From assembly GCA_045655645.1 (NCBI GenBank), contig JAZOPS010000050.1, forward strand, positions 1-20,206: 20,206 bases of DNA, written 5' to 3'. The DNA comes from Fimenecus sp045655645. GTDB lineage: Bacteria; Bacillota; Clostridia; Oscillospirales; Acutalibacteraceae. Below, one piece after another: positions 1 to 7,874 of this stretch (its first letter is position 1; every line of letters starts with the position of its first letter). The position numbers and the translations under genes are program-made. Under the pieces are notes generated by a model, which was not told the origin of the DNA, ran no database searches, and saw only the letters and a program-made list of their open reading frames with translations.

Positions 1-3
1 CTA

Positions 4-1242
4 TTAATAATCAGTAACTCTGATAAGAGATTTTATGCTGATTGAAGAAATGCTGTTAAGCTTTTCTGTCAATTCTTTTTCTGTCATAGCACTTGTTACA
101 AATGCTAATTCGTTTGATTTGCAACCTGAGAATTCAAGAACCTGAACTTTGCCGATTGTTGCAACAACATCTTGCAAAGCGTTTGCTTTATCTGTAACTT
201 CAGCACGGATGTAAAGCGGATTTGTTGCAGATTTATAATCAACAACATAATTTTCTTCTGCTTCGCCCCAGCCAAGTGGTTTCTTTCTGCCCATATTTCT
301 TGCACAGTCGATAACGTCTGCCACAACTGCTGATGCTGTTGGAAGTTTGCCTGCACCTTTACCATAGAACACAACATCACCTGTTGCGTCGCCACGAACA
401 AGAATTGCATTGAAAACATCGTTAACTGATGCTAACTGACTGCCGTCCATAACAATTGCAGGAGAAACAATTGCGAAGATTTTTCCGTCATCCATTTTCT
501 TAGCTCTACCAAGAAGTTTGATTACGCCACCAAATGCACCGATATAAGCAACATCATCAAGAGTGATTTTTGTAATGCCTTCTGTATAAACTGCGTCAGG
601 GTAAACATGTTTGCCAAAGCAGAGAGATGCAAGAATGCAGATTTTTCTGCAAGCATCGTGACCTTCAACGTCAGCTGTTGGGTCTTTTTCTGCATAACCA
701 TTATCCTGAGCAAGTTTGAGTGCATCTTCAAAACTCATATTCTTCTCAATCATCATTGTGAGAATAAAGTTTGTTGTACCATTTAAGATACCTGCGATTT
801 CATCAATCTCATTTGCTGCGAGACATTGTGAAATAGGACGAATAATTGGAATACCACCACCAACTGATGCTTCAAACAAGAAGTTCACATTGTTTTCAGC
901 GGCAAACTGTAAAAGTTCATAGCCCTTTGCTGCAACAAGTTCTTTGTTTGATGTAACAACGCTCTTGCCTGCTTTAAGACAAGATGAAACAAACTCGTAA
1001 GCCGGGTGAAGTCCACCCATTGTTTCAACAACAATCTTAACATCATCGTCGTTAAGAATAATATTAAAATCCTTAATCATTTTACTTTCGTGAGGGTCCC
1101 CTGGGAAATCTCTCAAATCAAGGATATATTTAACTTCCATTTCATTTTGTGTGCTTCTTTTAACGATACTATCGTGATTTTTGGTGAGAACTTCAACCAC
1201 ACCAGAACCAACTGTACCGTATCCCATTACTGCAACATACAT
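4..1242 (-). CDS. hom: Homoserine dehydrogenase with C-terminal ACT domain
   Basis: Catalyses NAD(P)-dependent reduction of aspartate semialdehyde to homoserine, the branch point to threonine and methionine, in the cytoplasm. The 412-residue product starts with a Rossmann nucleotide-binding motif (GYGTVG, residues 7-12). The central catalytic domain carries the family stretches DPTADVEG and GKGAGKLPTAS. The C-terminal 70 or so residues look like an ACT domain, the usual site of threonine feedback. The length is normal for the long, ACT-containing class. An in-frame start at 1296 would add 18 residues ahead of the Rossmann strand. I prefer ATG at 1242, which follows AAGGA at 1256-1260 and puts the glycine motif at the expected place. 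The gene diverges from the ytvI-like gene. The stop lies three bases from the window edge, so downstream partners are not visible. Confidence 0.96.
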   Translation of the reverse strand: MYVAVMGYGTVGSGVVEVLTKNHDSIVKRSTQNEMEVKYILDLRDFPGDPHESKMIKDFNIILNDDDVKIVVETMGGLHPAYEFVSSCLKAGKSVVTSNKELVAAKGYELLQFAAENNVNFLFEASVGGGIPIIRPISQCLAANEIDEIAGILNGTTNFILTMMIEKNMSFEDALKLAQDNGYAEKDPTADVEGHDACRKICILASLCFGKHVYPDAVYTEGITKITLDDVAYIGAFGGVIKLLGRAKKMDDGKIFAIVSPAIVMDGSQLASVNDVFNAILVRGDATGDVVFYGKGAGKLPTASAVVADVIDCARNMGRKKPLGWGEAEENYVVDYKSATNPLYIRAEVTDKANALQDVVATIGKVQVLEFSGCKSNELAFVTSAMTEKELTEKLNSISSISIKSLIRVTDY

Positions 1243-1298
1243 TCTAAAATTCACGTCCTTACTGTGAAAACTTTCAGTAAAAAAGGTTATAGTCAAGC

Positions 1299-1327
1299 AT
1301 TATAAAAATACTTTTAAATATTCTATC
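1299..1327 (-). promoter_or_regulatory. Candidate promoter for hom
   Basis: A perfect TATAAT -10 lies at 1299-1304 on the minus strand, placing the start of transcription near 1292 and leaving a leader of about 50 bases before the hom ATG. The matching -35 position (GATAGA at 1322-1327 for 17-base spacing) is poor, so the call rests on the -10 box and position alone. Confidence 0.4.
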
Positions 1328-1424
1328 ACAAATCCCTTAGAGAATAAAGGGGTAATATACAATATATTTAAAAAATTTTTTCGATAATTTTTAGAAAAAT
1401 TTACATATTTTTCACAGTTTTTAA

Positions 1425-1453
1425 TTGTATATTGCTTTAAAATGGTTTATTAT
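1425..1453 (+). promoter_or_regulatory. Promoter for the ytvI-cpsB pair
   Basis: TTGTAT (1425-1430) and TATTAT (1448-1453) are separated by 17 bases. Transcription would begin near 1460, about 25 bases before the ATG at 1485. Its position also argues against translation from the in-frame TTG at 1425, which would lie upstream of the transcript. T-tracts spaced about one helical turn apart lie directly upstream (1376-1422). Confidence 0.6.
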
Positions 1454-1484
1454 ATTGTTAACAACTATTTTTGGAGAGTTCTTT

Positions 1485-2660
1485 ATGACAGGAATTGAAA
1501 AGAAAAAGAATTTTATAATCAGCGTTTTGTATGGTGCAATTGTTCTCACATTGTTCTATGCATTTTTTAAATATGCATTTGGTTTGTTCTTGCCTTTCAT
1601 TGTTGCAGTGCTTGTTGCAATGATTTTGCAAAAACCCATCAATTTCATTTGCAACAAAACACCATTAAAGCGTGGAATTGTTTCCGTTTTTATGGTTCTT
1701 ATCTGTTCACTTGCAATTCTTTTTGGAATCGGTATGATTTTCGTTTGGATTGGCACAGAACTTAAAGGCTTTTTCCAATATATTATGATTCAGTTAGAAG
1801 ATATTCCTACTCTTCTTATAAAAATCGAACTTGCTCTTCGAGACGGACTTTCATTTTTACCTGACAAGGTTGAAAGTACAATCACTTCATTCATAAGCGA
1901 AAAACTCAACGAGGTTTTAAGTTCTTCAAATAGCCAAAGTGCTCCAACAACAAGTTTTGATATTTCAAGTCTTGCAACACCACTTTTGGGAATTCTTGAC
2001 ACTGCAAAACAAATTCCAACAACTATTGTTTCAATTGTTATTGCTATTATTGCTTGTTGCTTTATGGCATCTGACTTCAAAACTGTTAAAAAAGTTATTC
2101 TTAGCTTCTTTAAACCTGATACAAGAGAAAAAGTTGTGAGAGCAAAACATCTTTTATTCCCTGCTCTCGGCAAAATGGCAAAAGCTTATGCACTTATTAT
2201 CACAATCACATTCACAGAACTTTCTCTCGGACTTTTTGTGCTTCAACTTTTAGGCGTTTATAACAGTGGCTATATTTTCATAATCGCAGGAATTGTGGCT
2301 CTCATTGACATTGTTCCCGTTCTTGGAACAGGAACTGTGCTTATCCCTTGGGCTCTTTATTCACTTTTCACAGGGAATATTCCAATGGCGATTGGCATAA
2401 TCGTTATGTATGTCTGCATAACAGTTATCAGACAGATTATTGAGCCAAAACTTGTTGCTGCACAACTTGGTATTCCACCGTTCACAACAATTATGGCAAT
2501 GTATATCGGTTCAAGAATTTTTGGATTTATCGGACTTTTCCTTCTTCCTATTACAATTGTTATGGTTAAGATGCTTAATGACGAAGGAATTATCCATGTT
2601 TTCCACAAGGTAGAAGACGATGAACTTTTGGGTGTAAAACCCGAAGCAAAGGAAGAATAA
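1485..2660 (+). CDS. ytvI: YtvI/AI-2E family transporter-like membrane protein
   Basis: A 391-residue polytopic membrane protein of the AI-2E transporter (PerM/YtvI) superfamily. It opens with paired hydrophobic segments (about residues 10-50 and 62-90). A more soluble region follows (about 95-165), then further membrane segments. The family-typical C-terminal half includes DIVPVLGTGTVLIPWA, a conserved RQIIEPK segment and MYIGSRIFGFIGLFLLP. This C-terminal pattern fits the sporulation-associated YtvI branch better than the quorum-signal exporter branch, but the transported substrate of this branch is not established. ATG 1485 is chosen because GGAGAG sits six bases upstream. The tail is highly charged and cytosolic. 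It is followed after one base by a PHP phosphatase gene, so the two are very likely cotranscribed. Family assignment is firm; the sporulation link is inferred. Confidence 0.88.
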   Translation: MTGIEKKKNFIISVLYGAIVLTLFYAFFKYAFGLFLPFIVAVLVAMILQKPINFICNKTPLKRGIVSVFMVLICSLAILFGIGMIFVWIGTELKGFFQYIMIQLEDIPTLLIKIELALRDGLSFLPDKVESTITSFISEKLNEVLSSSNSQSAPTTSFDISSLATPLLGILDTAKQIPTTIVSIVIAIIACCFMASDFKTVKKVILSFFKPDTREKVVRAKHLLFPALGKMAKAYALIITITFTELSLGLFVLQLLGVYNSGYIFIIAGIVALIDIVPVLGTGTVLIPWALYSLFTGNIPMAIGIIVMYVCITVIRQIIEPKLVAAQLGIPPFTTIMAMYIGSRIFGFIGLFLLPITIVMVKMLNDEGIIHVFHKVEDDELLGVKPEAKEE

Positions 2661-2661
2661 C

Positions 2662-3381
2662 ATGATAGACATTCATAATCATATACTTTTTGACATTGAT
2701 GACGGCGCAGAAGACATTGATACTTGTGTGCAGATGTGCATTGATGCTTATAAAAACGGGTGCACAGCCATAGCCGTCACACCACATTTTTTCAAATATA
2801 ATAAACTTAACGAATTCGTCCATGAACGAACTGAAAAAATCAGAATTCTTCGTCATATTCTTGAAAAAGAAAACATTGACCTTTTAGTTTTTTCAGGTGC
2901 TGAGCTTTTTCTTTCTGACGAAATTTTTGATGCAGAAAACTTAGATGCACTCACAATCAACCATTCACGATATATGCTTTGCGAGTTCCCTTTAGGCCCT
3001 TTTAATGTTGAGCGTGTTCCTTTGTGGATTGATGAACTTATTTCTCGTGGCTATACACCAATTGTTGCTCATCCCGAAAGATATGTTGAACTTCATCGCA
3101 ATTTTCATATTATTGATGAGCTTATTGACCGTGATGTTGTTTTTCAGGTGAATATTGATAGCCTGACAGGTAGCAACGGACCAGAACCACAGGAAATGGC
3201 AATTGATATGGTGAGAAGAAAAATTGCAAAACTTATTGCAACGGACGCTCACGACCTTGAATATCGTCACACAAGAATTAATGAAAAGTTCAAGAAATTA
3301 CCCGATGTGATTACAGAAGAAATGCTTGAATTTTGTATGAACGAAATTCCTGATAGAATTTTGAAAAATAAAGAAATATAA
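2662..3381 (+). CDS. cpsB: CpsB/YwqE-type PHP-domain protein tyrosine phosphatase
   Basis: A 239-residue PHP-fold metallophosphatase of the CpsB/CapC/YwqE group. In polysaccharide-producing Firmicutes these enzymes dephosphorylate the tyrosine kinase (CpsD/YwqD) that controls capsule or exopolysaccharide assembly. Visible metal-ligand motifs are HNH (residues 5-7), the DIDDGAED stretch (11-18), TPH (40-42), GAE (79-81), AHPERY (136-141) and TDAHD (194-198). Length matches the family (about 240-255). The ATG follows the upstream stop by one base, and an AAGGAAG site lies inside the end of the upstream gene, so translation is probably coupled. No CpsC/CpsD-like kinase or glycosyltransferase is adjacent, so this is a stand-alone copy whose substrate is unknown. 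A histidinol-phosphatase-like role is less likely given the length and the N-terminal signature. Confidence 0.87.
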   Translation: MIDIHNHILFDIDDGAEDIDTCVQMCIDAYKNGCTAIAVTPHFFKYNKLNEFVHERTEKIRILRHILEKENIDLLVFSGAELFLSDEIFDAENLDALTINHSRYMLCEFPLGPFNVERVPLWIDELISRGYTPIVAHPERYVELHRNFHIIDELIDRDVVFQVNIDSLTGSNGPEPQEMAIDMVRRKIAKLIATDAHDLEYRHTRINEKFKKLPDVITEEMLEFCMNEIPDRILKNKEI

Positions 3382-3384
3382 AGG

Positions 3385-3411
3385 AAAAAGGACGGGTAAA
3401 CCGTCCTTTTT
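3385..3411. terminator. Bidirectional intrinsic terminator between convergent genes
   Basis: A perfect 11-bp stem (AAAAAGGACGG, 3385-3395, with CCGTCCTTTTT, 3401-3411) closes a five-base loop. Each strand has a T-run on its 3' side. It lies four bases after the cpsB-like stop and three bases beyond the hydrolase stop, so it can end both transcripts. Confidence 0.93.
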
Positions 3412-3413
3412 AT

Positions 3414-4307
3414 TTATGCTTTTGTTTTAATTCTTGCTTTAAAGAATTCTGCGATTTCTGTGTTTGCTTGGTCTCCGTATTTTGAGAATGGGTCAACTAC
3501 ATTGAAAACATGGGATAATGGTTTATCAAAGTCGTGGAATTTATGTTCAATATTATTTCTTTCAAGAATGTCTTTTAATTTATAGCATTGCTTTTTAAGA
3601 AAATCGTTTCTTGCTGTATTCACATAAAATGGAGGGAAATCTTTTGAAATGATTTGGTTTACATCAAGATATTTCTTGAATTTGCTCTTTCTCCATTTAT
3701 CTCCCAAAAGAATTGGCACATTAACATTCATAAGCAAATTAGGGCTTAACAAATCAACTGCAGGGCAAATTGCTGCAACTGCGTTGAAGTCAAAACCGCA
3801 ATATTGGACGCCAAAATCTTCTTGCATATCTTCATTGAGATTAACCGCAGTAGTAACACAAGAGAAATGCCCACCCGCAGAGTCACCTGCAAGGAAGATA
3901 TTGCCTGTATCAGCTGGATAGTCTTTAAGATTTTCATTGAGCCATTTAAGTGAAGCAAAAATATCTCTGATTTGGTCATCAAAAAGCACATCACCTGCAA
4001 GACGATAGTTAATTGATGCTACTAAAAAACCTTTTTCTGCTAATTTAAGGCAGAAATTCTTGTTGATTTCTTTATAACCATACATCCATCCACCACCGTG
4101 GATATCGATGATTACAGGAAGTTTTTCTGTTGTGCCTTCTGGATAATAAATATCAAGAAGATGTGCTTTTTCACCATCGTCAATATATGGAATATCGAGA
4201 ATTTTAACAAGACCTTCAGGCTCTGTTTGTGACGCGATTCTCTTTGCGTCCATTTTCCCTGTGTTTTCCCAGTTTTTTTCAAGAATTGGTTTTAAGATAT
4301 ACATCAT
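3414..4307 (-). CDS. Alpha/beta hydrolase, esterase/lipase (Aes/BD-FAE-like)
   Basis: A 297-residue cytoplasmic alpha/beta hydrolase with no signal peptide. The oxyanion-hole motif HGGGW (residues 70-74) and nucleophile elbow GDSAG (141-145, Ser143) are clear. Asp235 (in ARND) and His266 (in PLSHVF) are the likely remaining triad members. This is the hormone-sensitive-lipase/carboxylesterase type that cleaves short acyl or acetyl esters, sometimes from sugars. The actual substrate cannot be read from sequence. AGGGGG precedes two adjacent ATG codons (4305-4307 and 4302-4304); either could be used. It is the last gene of the rny operon, starting 9 bases after the recG stop and ending at the shared terminator. 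A role in removing acetyl groups from carbohydrates would suit a gut Firmicute but is only inference. Confidence 0.9.
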   Translation of the reverse strand: MMYILKPILEKNWENTGKMDAKRIASQTEPEGLVKILDIPYIDDGEKAHLLDIYYPEGTTEKLPVIIDIHGGGWMYGYKEINKNFCLKLAEKGFLVASINYRLAGDVLFDDQIRDIFASLKWLNENLKDYPADTGNIFLAGDSAGGHFSCVTTAVNLNEDMQEDFGVQYCGFDFNAVAAICPAVDLLSPNLLMNVNVPILLGDKWRKSKFKKYLDVNQIISKDFPPFYVNTARNDFLKKQCYKLKDILERNNIEHKFHDFDKPLSHVFNVVDPFSKYGDQANTEIAEFFKARIKTKA

Positions 4308-4316
4308 TCAATCCCC

Positions 4317-6368
4317 CTAAATTGTGTTTGCTGTGTTTGCAACCTGCAAACTGTAAATCTTCTTTGCAACCTGTTTGCCAATCTGCTTATGCTCTTGCTT
4401 TTCGAAATTATGGTCAGTTGACATAATCTCTTTTGCAAACTCCTGAGTCTGCATAAGAATTTTTGTGTCGGTCATAATATCCGCTATGCGAAGTTTAGGC
4501 AAACCATGCTGACGAGTACCAAAGAAATCACCCGGTCCACGAAGTTTCAAGTCTTCGTCGGCGATTTTAAATCCATCTGTAGTCTCGCACATAATATTCA
4601 TTCGGGCTGTTGCTTCGTCACCTGTTGCATCTGTAACAAGCACACAAGTGGATTTTGCTTTGCCACGACCAACTCGGCCACGCAACTGGTGAAGTTGAGA
4701 AAGACCAAAACGCTCGGCATTTTCAATAACCATAATCACGGCATTTGGCACATCAACACCAACTTCAATAACCACAGTTGAAATGAGAAGCTGAATTTCG
4801 CCGCTTTTGAACTTGAGCATTATTTCGTCTTTTTTCTTTGGACTCATTTGTCCGTGCAAAAGGTCCATTCTATAATTCTTAAACGGTACTTGTGCTTTTT
4901 TGAAATATTCTTCAACAGATAAAACCCCTTGCACAAGTTCACTTTCTTCAACTAACGGACAAACAATATAACCTTGATAACCTGCGTCGAGATGTTTACG
5001 GATAAAGTCAAACATACCCCCACGCTTTGAAGAATTGACAGCATAAGTATCAATTTTTTGTCTACCCGGTGGCAACTCGTCAAGAATAGATACATTCAAA
5101 TCCCCGAAAAGAATAAGAGCTAATGTTCTTGGAATTGGTGTTGCCGACATAACATAAACATGTGGATTGTCGCCCTTTGAGCAAAGTCCTGTTCGTTGTT
5201 TTACGCCAAAACGGTGTTGCTCATCGGTAATGACTAAGCCGAGATTTTTAAATTCTACATCGTCTTGAATAAGTGCATGAGTACCAATAATTAAATCTAT
5301 TTCACTATTTTTAAGTCGTTCTTTTATTTCTTTTTTCTCTTTTGATTTGGTGCTACCTGTCAACAACTCACAATGAATACCTGTATTGTCGAAAAGCATT
5401 TTAAAGGTTTCAAAATGTTGAGTTGCAAGGACTTCTGTGGGTGCCATTAACGCAGATTGCAATCCATTTTTTGCAACTGAATAGACAATCGCCGCTGCAA
5501 CTGCTGTTTTACCGCTACCAACATCACCTTGCAAAAGTCGGTTCATTTGTTTTCCGCTTTGCATATCAGAAACTGCTTCTTTGACGGCTTTTTTCTGTGC
5601 ATTTGTGGGTGTAAATGGTAAAAGCGAAAAAAACTCATCACTATAATCTTCATTGATGATATTCCCTGTTTTTACAACAGAATTATCGTTTTTCAAAGTT
5701 AACAAACTGAGTTGTAAAATGAACAATTCATCAAAAATTAAACGATTTCTCGCGTTTTGCAGGTCTTCGTCATTCTTTGGAAAATGAATGTTTCTGATTG
5801 CAGTATCCAAAGAAACCAAGTTGAATTTTTCTAAAATATATTGGGGTAAATAGTCAGGTATTGCATCAATATTTTCGAGTGCAAATTTAACCGCTGACTG
5901 AATTTGTCTTGATGTTATGTTTTTATTCTGTGGATAAATTGGGCGCACTTCAACACTTTCGGTTGATTTTATAAACATTGGTGCAACCATTTCACGAGCA
6001 GCGAATTTGCCTAATGTAATTTTGCCATAAAAGAGATATTCTTCGCCCGTTTTGAGCATTTTATCAATATATTTATTATTGAAAAATGTGATAGAAACTG
6101 CATCATCGCCATCAGTTACAGTACCTTTTGCAATGAGCATTCCCCCGCGGACTCTCTCGTTTTTCATAGGGAAAATTAATGTTCCTTTTATGCACACATT
6201 TTCACCGATTACGCATTGAGAAATAGGTAAAATTTTGCTCCAATCTTCATAAGCACGGGGATAAAAACGCAAAAGTTCCCCGACCGTTGACACACCAAGA
6301 GAGCGAAATCCATTTGCTCGGGTTTCGCCAACGCCCTTGATATATTTGATATCGTCGGAGAACTTCAT
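4317..6368 (-). CDS. recG: ATP-dependent DNA helicase RecG
   Basis: Double-stranded DNA translocase that regresses stalled replication forks and processes Holliday junctions and R-loops. The 683-residue protein has the standard layout. An N-terminal helical region with a helix-hairpin-helix-like GVGETRA motif is followed by the wedge OB-fold (about 55-140) and two RecA-like helicase domains. Visible motifs are Walker A GDVGSGKT (281-288), DEQH box (382-385), SAT (408-410), the MSATPIPRT segment, TVVIEVGVDVPNA and QLRGRVGRGK (561-570). The C-terminal DEDLKLRGPGDFFGTRQHG segment is characteristic of RecG. Length is typical. GAGGTAAG precedes the ATG, which lies 14 bases beyond the stop of the solute-binding protein gene. 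No key residue is missing. Confidence 0.98.
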   Translation of the reverse strand: MKFSDDIKYIKGVGETRANGFRSLGVSTVGELLRFYPRAYEDWSKILPISQCVIGENVCIKGTLIFPMKNERVRGGMLIAKGTVTDGDDAVSITFFNNKYIDKMLKTGEEYLFYGKITLGKFAAREMVAPMFIKSTESVEVRPIYPQNKNITSRQIQSAVKFALENIDAIPDYLPQYILEKFNLVSLDTAIRNIHFPKNDEDLQNARNRLIFDELFILQLSLLTLKNDNSVVKTGNIINEDYSDEFFSLLPFTPTNAQKKAVKEAVSDMQSGKQMNRLLQGDVGSGKTAVAAAIVYSVAKNGLQSALMAPTEVLATQHFETFKMLFDNTGIHCELLTGSTKSKEKKEIKERLKNSEIDLIIGTHALIQDDVEFKNLGLVITDEQHRFGVKQRTGLCSKGDNPHVYVMSATPIPRTLALILFGDLNVSILDELPPGRQKIDTYAVNSSKRGGMFDFIRKHLDAGYQGYIVCPLVEESELVQGVLSVEEYFKKAQVPFKNYRMDLLHGQMSPKKKDEIMLKFKSGEIQLLISTVVIEVGVDVPNAVIMVIENAERFGLSQLHQLRGRVGRGKAKSTCVLVTDATGDEATARMNIMCETTDGFKIADEDLKLRGPGDFFGTRQHGLPKLRIADIMTDTKILMQTQEFAKEIMSTDHNFEKQEHKQIGKQVAKKIYSLQVANTANTI

Positions 6369-6382
6369 TTTTTCTTACCTCA

Positions 6383-7870
6383 TTATATTCCCGAATAAAT
6401 ATTATTTGGGAATTGGTTTGTTTGTGGATTTATATCCCCCGAAAAAACTGCATAGCCTTTTCTGAAACATACAGGCACAAAGGGAAAATATTCGCTGAAA
6501 ATTTCAAAATATTGTTGAGCAGTTGTTTCGCCTGCCCTGAATTTATAATATTCAGTTACAACTCTTTCGGTTTTGTCAATACCCATACCCTGAGCACCAT
6601 CGCCAAAGAATTGAGAAATATCCATTGAACTATCAAGTTTGATTTCGCCAAGATACATATCAAAATTACCACTTGTAATTCTCTGGTTATAATCAGCAAA
6701 ACTCAATGGTAAAACTGTGATTAAAAATCCACACTCTCTTAAACTGTCAGCAATATTATATGCCGCAGCCACTCTGTATCGGTTATCATTATTCACAATC
6801 AAGGTAAACGAGAGCAAATAAGCACCGTTTGTTTTTGCCTTGCCCGAATAATTGATAAATCCACACCTGTCAAGAATGTTTTCTGCAAGAGTTTTATTGC
6901 TCTTAACATCAATTTGTGTAATCTCTTTGCTCATTGCACTTTCAGGGTTAACAGGCATTTTGATTGGTGTTGCGTGTCCCTGATAAGAAGAAATTGCAAT
7001 TTCTTCTGCATTGATTTGTGCCGCAATTGCACTTCTCACTTGTTTTGTCAACGCACCACGGCTTGAATTGAGCCCAAGATAAACCATATTATTAAGTTGA
7101 ACACTATAATTAGCACCGTTCACGCTTGTATAATTGCAATTTGACAAGTCATTGAAATAAACATCTGTTTTGCCGATTTTAAAAGCATTTTCAGAACTTT
7201 TGTTAGTGTCAATTTCAAATAAACTTATATTTTTCTCTGCATTGCCAACATTTTTCAAATTATTTTGAATGTAATAATAATCACCACTACCTGTTGGTAC
7301 TGCTAACTGCCCATCTGCTGTACCACTTTTTACAACGGGGAATATAAGCTTATTGGCAACATATTGGTCATTGAATGATAAATTCAACTGAATTGTATTA
7401 TTGCTCATTGCTGTTGCAGAGTTTACCCCCGACAACATTCCCGACCATGCAAAAGAAGCCTTTGCCATATTGAAAGAATATTCAACGTCATAAGCATTGA
7501 TTGGGCTTGAGCCACGACAAGCAGCATCCATTCTGATTGTGACGGTTGCAGTTGTACCATTGACAACTACAGTCTGCGCCAAAACAGGATTTGCATTATA
7601 GGTGCTATCCACCGAGAATAAAGGCTCATATAAAAGATTGCAAAGATATAAATTCTCATAACTCTTTGCAAAATAAGGATTAAGACCATCTGTCTTGTTA
7701 AAAGGCAAAGATATTTTACCGTCTTTTATAACTGTGCCCGTATTCTGCACTAATTCAGTTGTAGTTTCTGTGGTCTGTTCAGTTTCTTCTGGCTCTTTTT
7801 CACCCTTGCACCCCGAAAAAAGCAAGGCAAAACAAAGCAAAAGCGAAATGACAGGTAAACACCTTTTCAT
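6383..7870 (-). CDS. Family-5 extracellular solute-binding lipoprotein, orphan
   Basis: A 495-residue lipoprotein of the oligopeptide/dipeptide/nickel-binding class (SBP_bac_5). The N-terminus is a lipoprotein signal with lipobox LFSGC (Cys21), followed by an acidic, Thr-rich linker (to about residue 45). The binding domain opens with the family pattern LNPYFAKSYENLYLCNLLYEPLF and includes the INAYDVEYSFNMAK stretch. The ligand would normally be a peptide, but nothing here defines it. No permease or ATPase gene is near, so the transporter it serves, if any, is encoded elsewhere. Its ribosome-binding site AAGGTGA overlaps the last codons of ymdB (stop 4 bases upstream of the ATG), which implies coupled translation. 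It lies between ymdB and recG, an unusual place for a binding protein. A sensory rather than transport role is possible. Confidence 0.88.
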   Translation of the reverse strand: MKRCLPVISLLLCFALLFSGCKGEKEPEETEQTTETTTELVQNTGTVIKDGKISLPFNKTDGLNPYFAKSYENLYLCNLLYEPLFSVDSTYNANPVLAQTVVVNGTTATVTIRMDAACRGSSPINAYDVEYSFNMAKASFAWSGMLSGVNSATAMSNNTIQLNLSFNDQYVANKLIFPVVKSGTADGQLAVPTGSGDYYYIQNNLKNVGNAEKNISLFEIDTNKSSENAFKIGKTDVYFNDLSNCNYTSVNGANYSVQLNNMVYLGLNSSRGALTKQVRSAIAAQINAEEIAISSYQGHATPIKMPVNPESAMSKEITQIDVKSNKTLAENILDRCGFINYSGKAKTNGAYLLSFTLIVNNDNRYRVAAAYNIADSLRECGFLITVLPLSFADYNQRITSGNFDMYLGEIKLDSSMDISQFFGDGAQGMGIDKTERVVTEYYKFRAGETTAQQYFEIFSEYFPFVPVCFRKGYAVFSGDINPQTNQFPNNIYSGI

Positions 7871-7874
7871 ATTG

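Noticed and set aside
1334..1351. Short dyad CCCTT-N8-AAGGG upstream of hom as an operator or riboswitch
   Set aside because: It lies upstream of the predicted transcription start, the arms are only five bases, and no T-box or other known leader motif is visible.
1425..1484. Upstream TTG start adding 20 residues to the ytvI-like protein
   Set aside because: The TTG falls in the predicted -35 box and has no ribosome site, while ATG 1485 has GGAGAG at good spacing.
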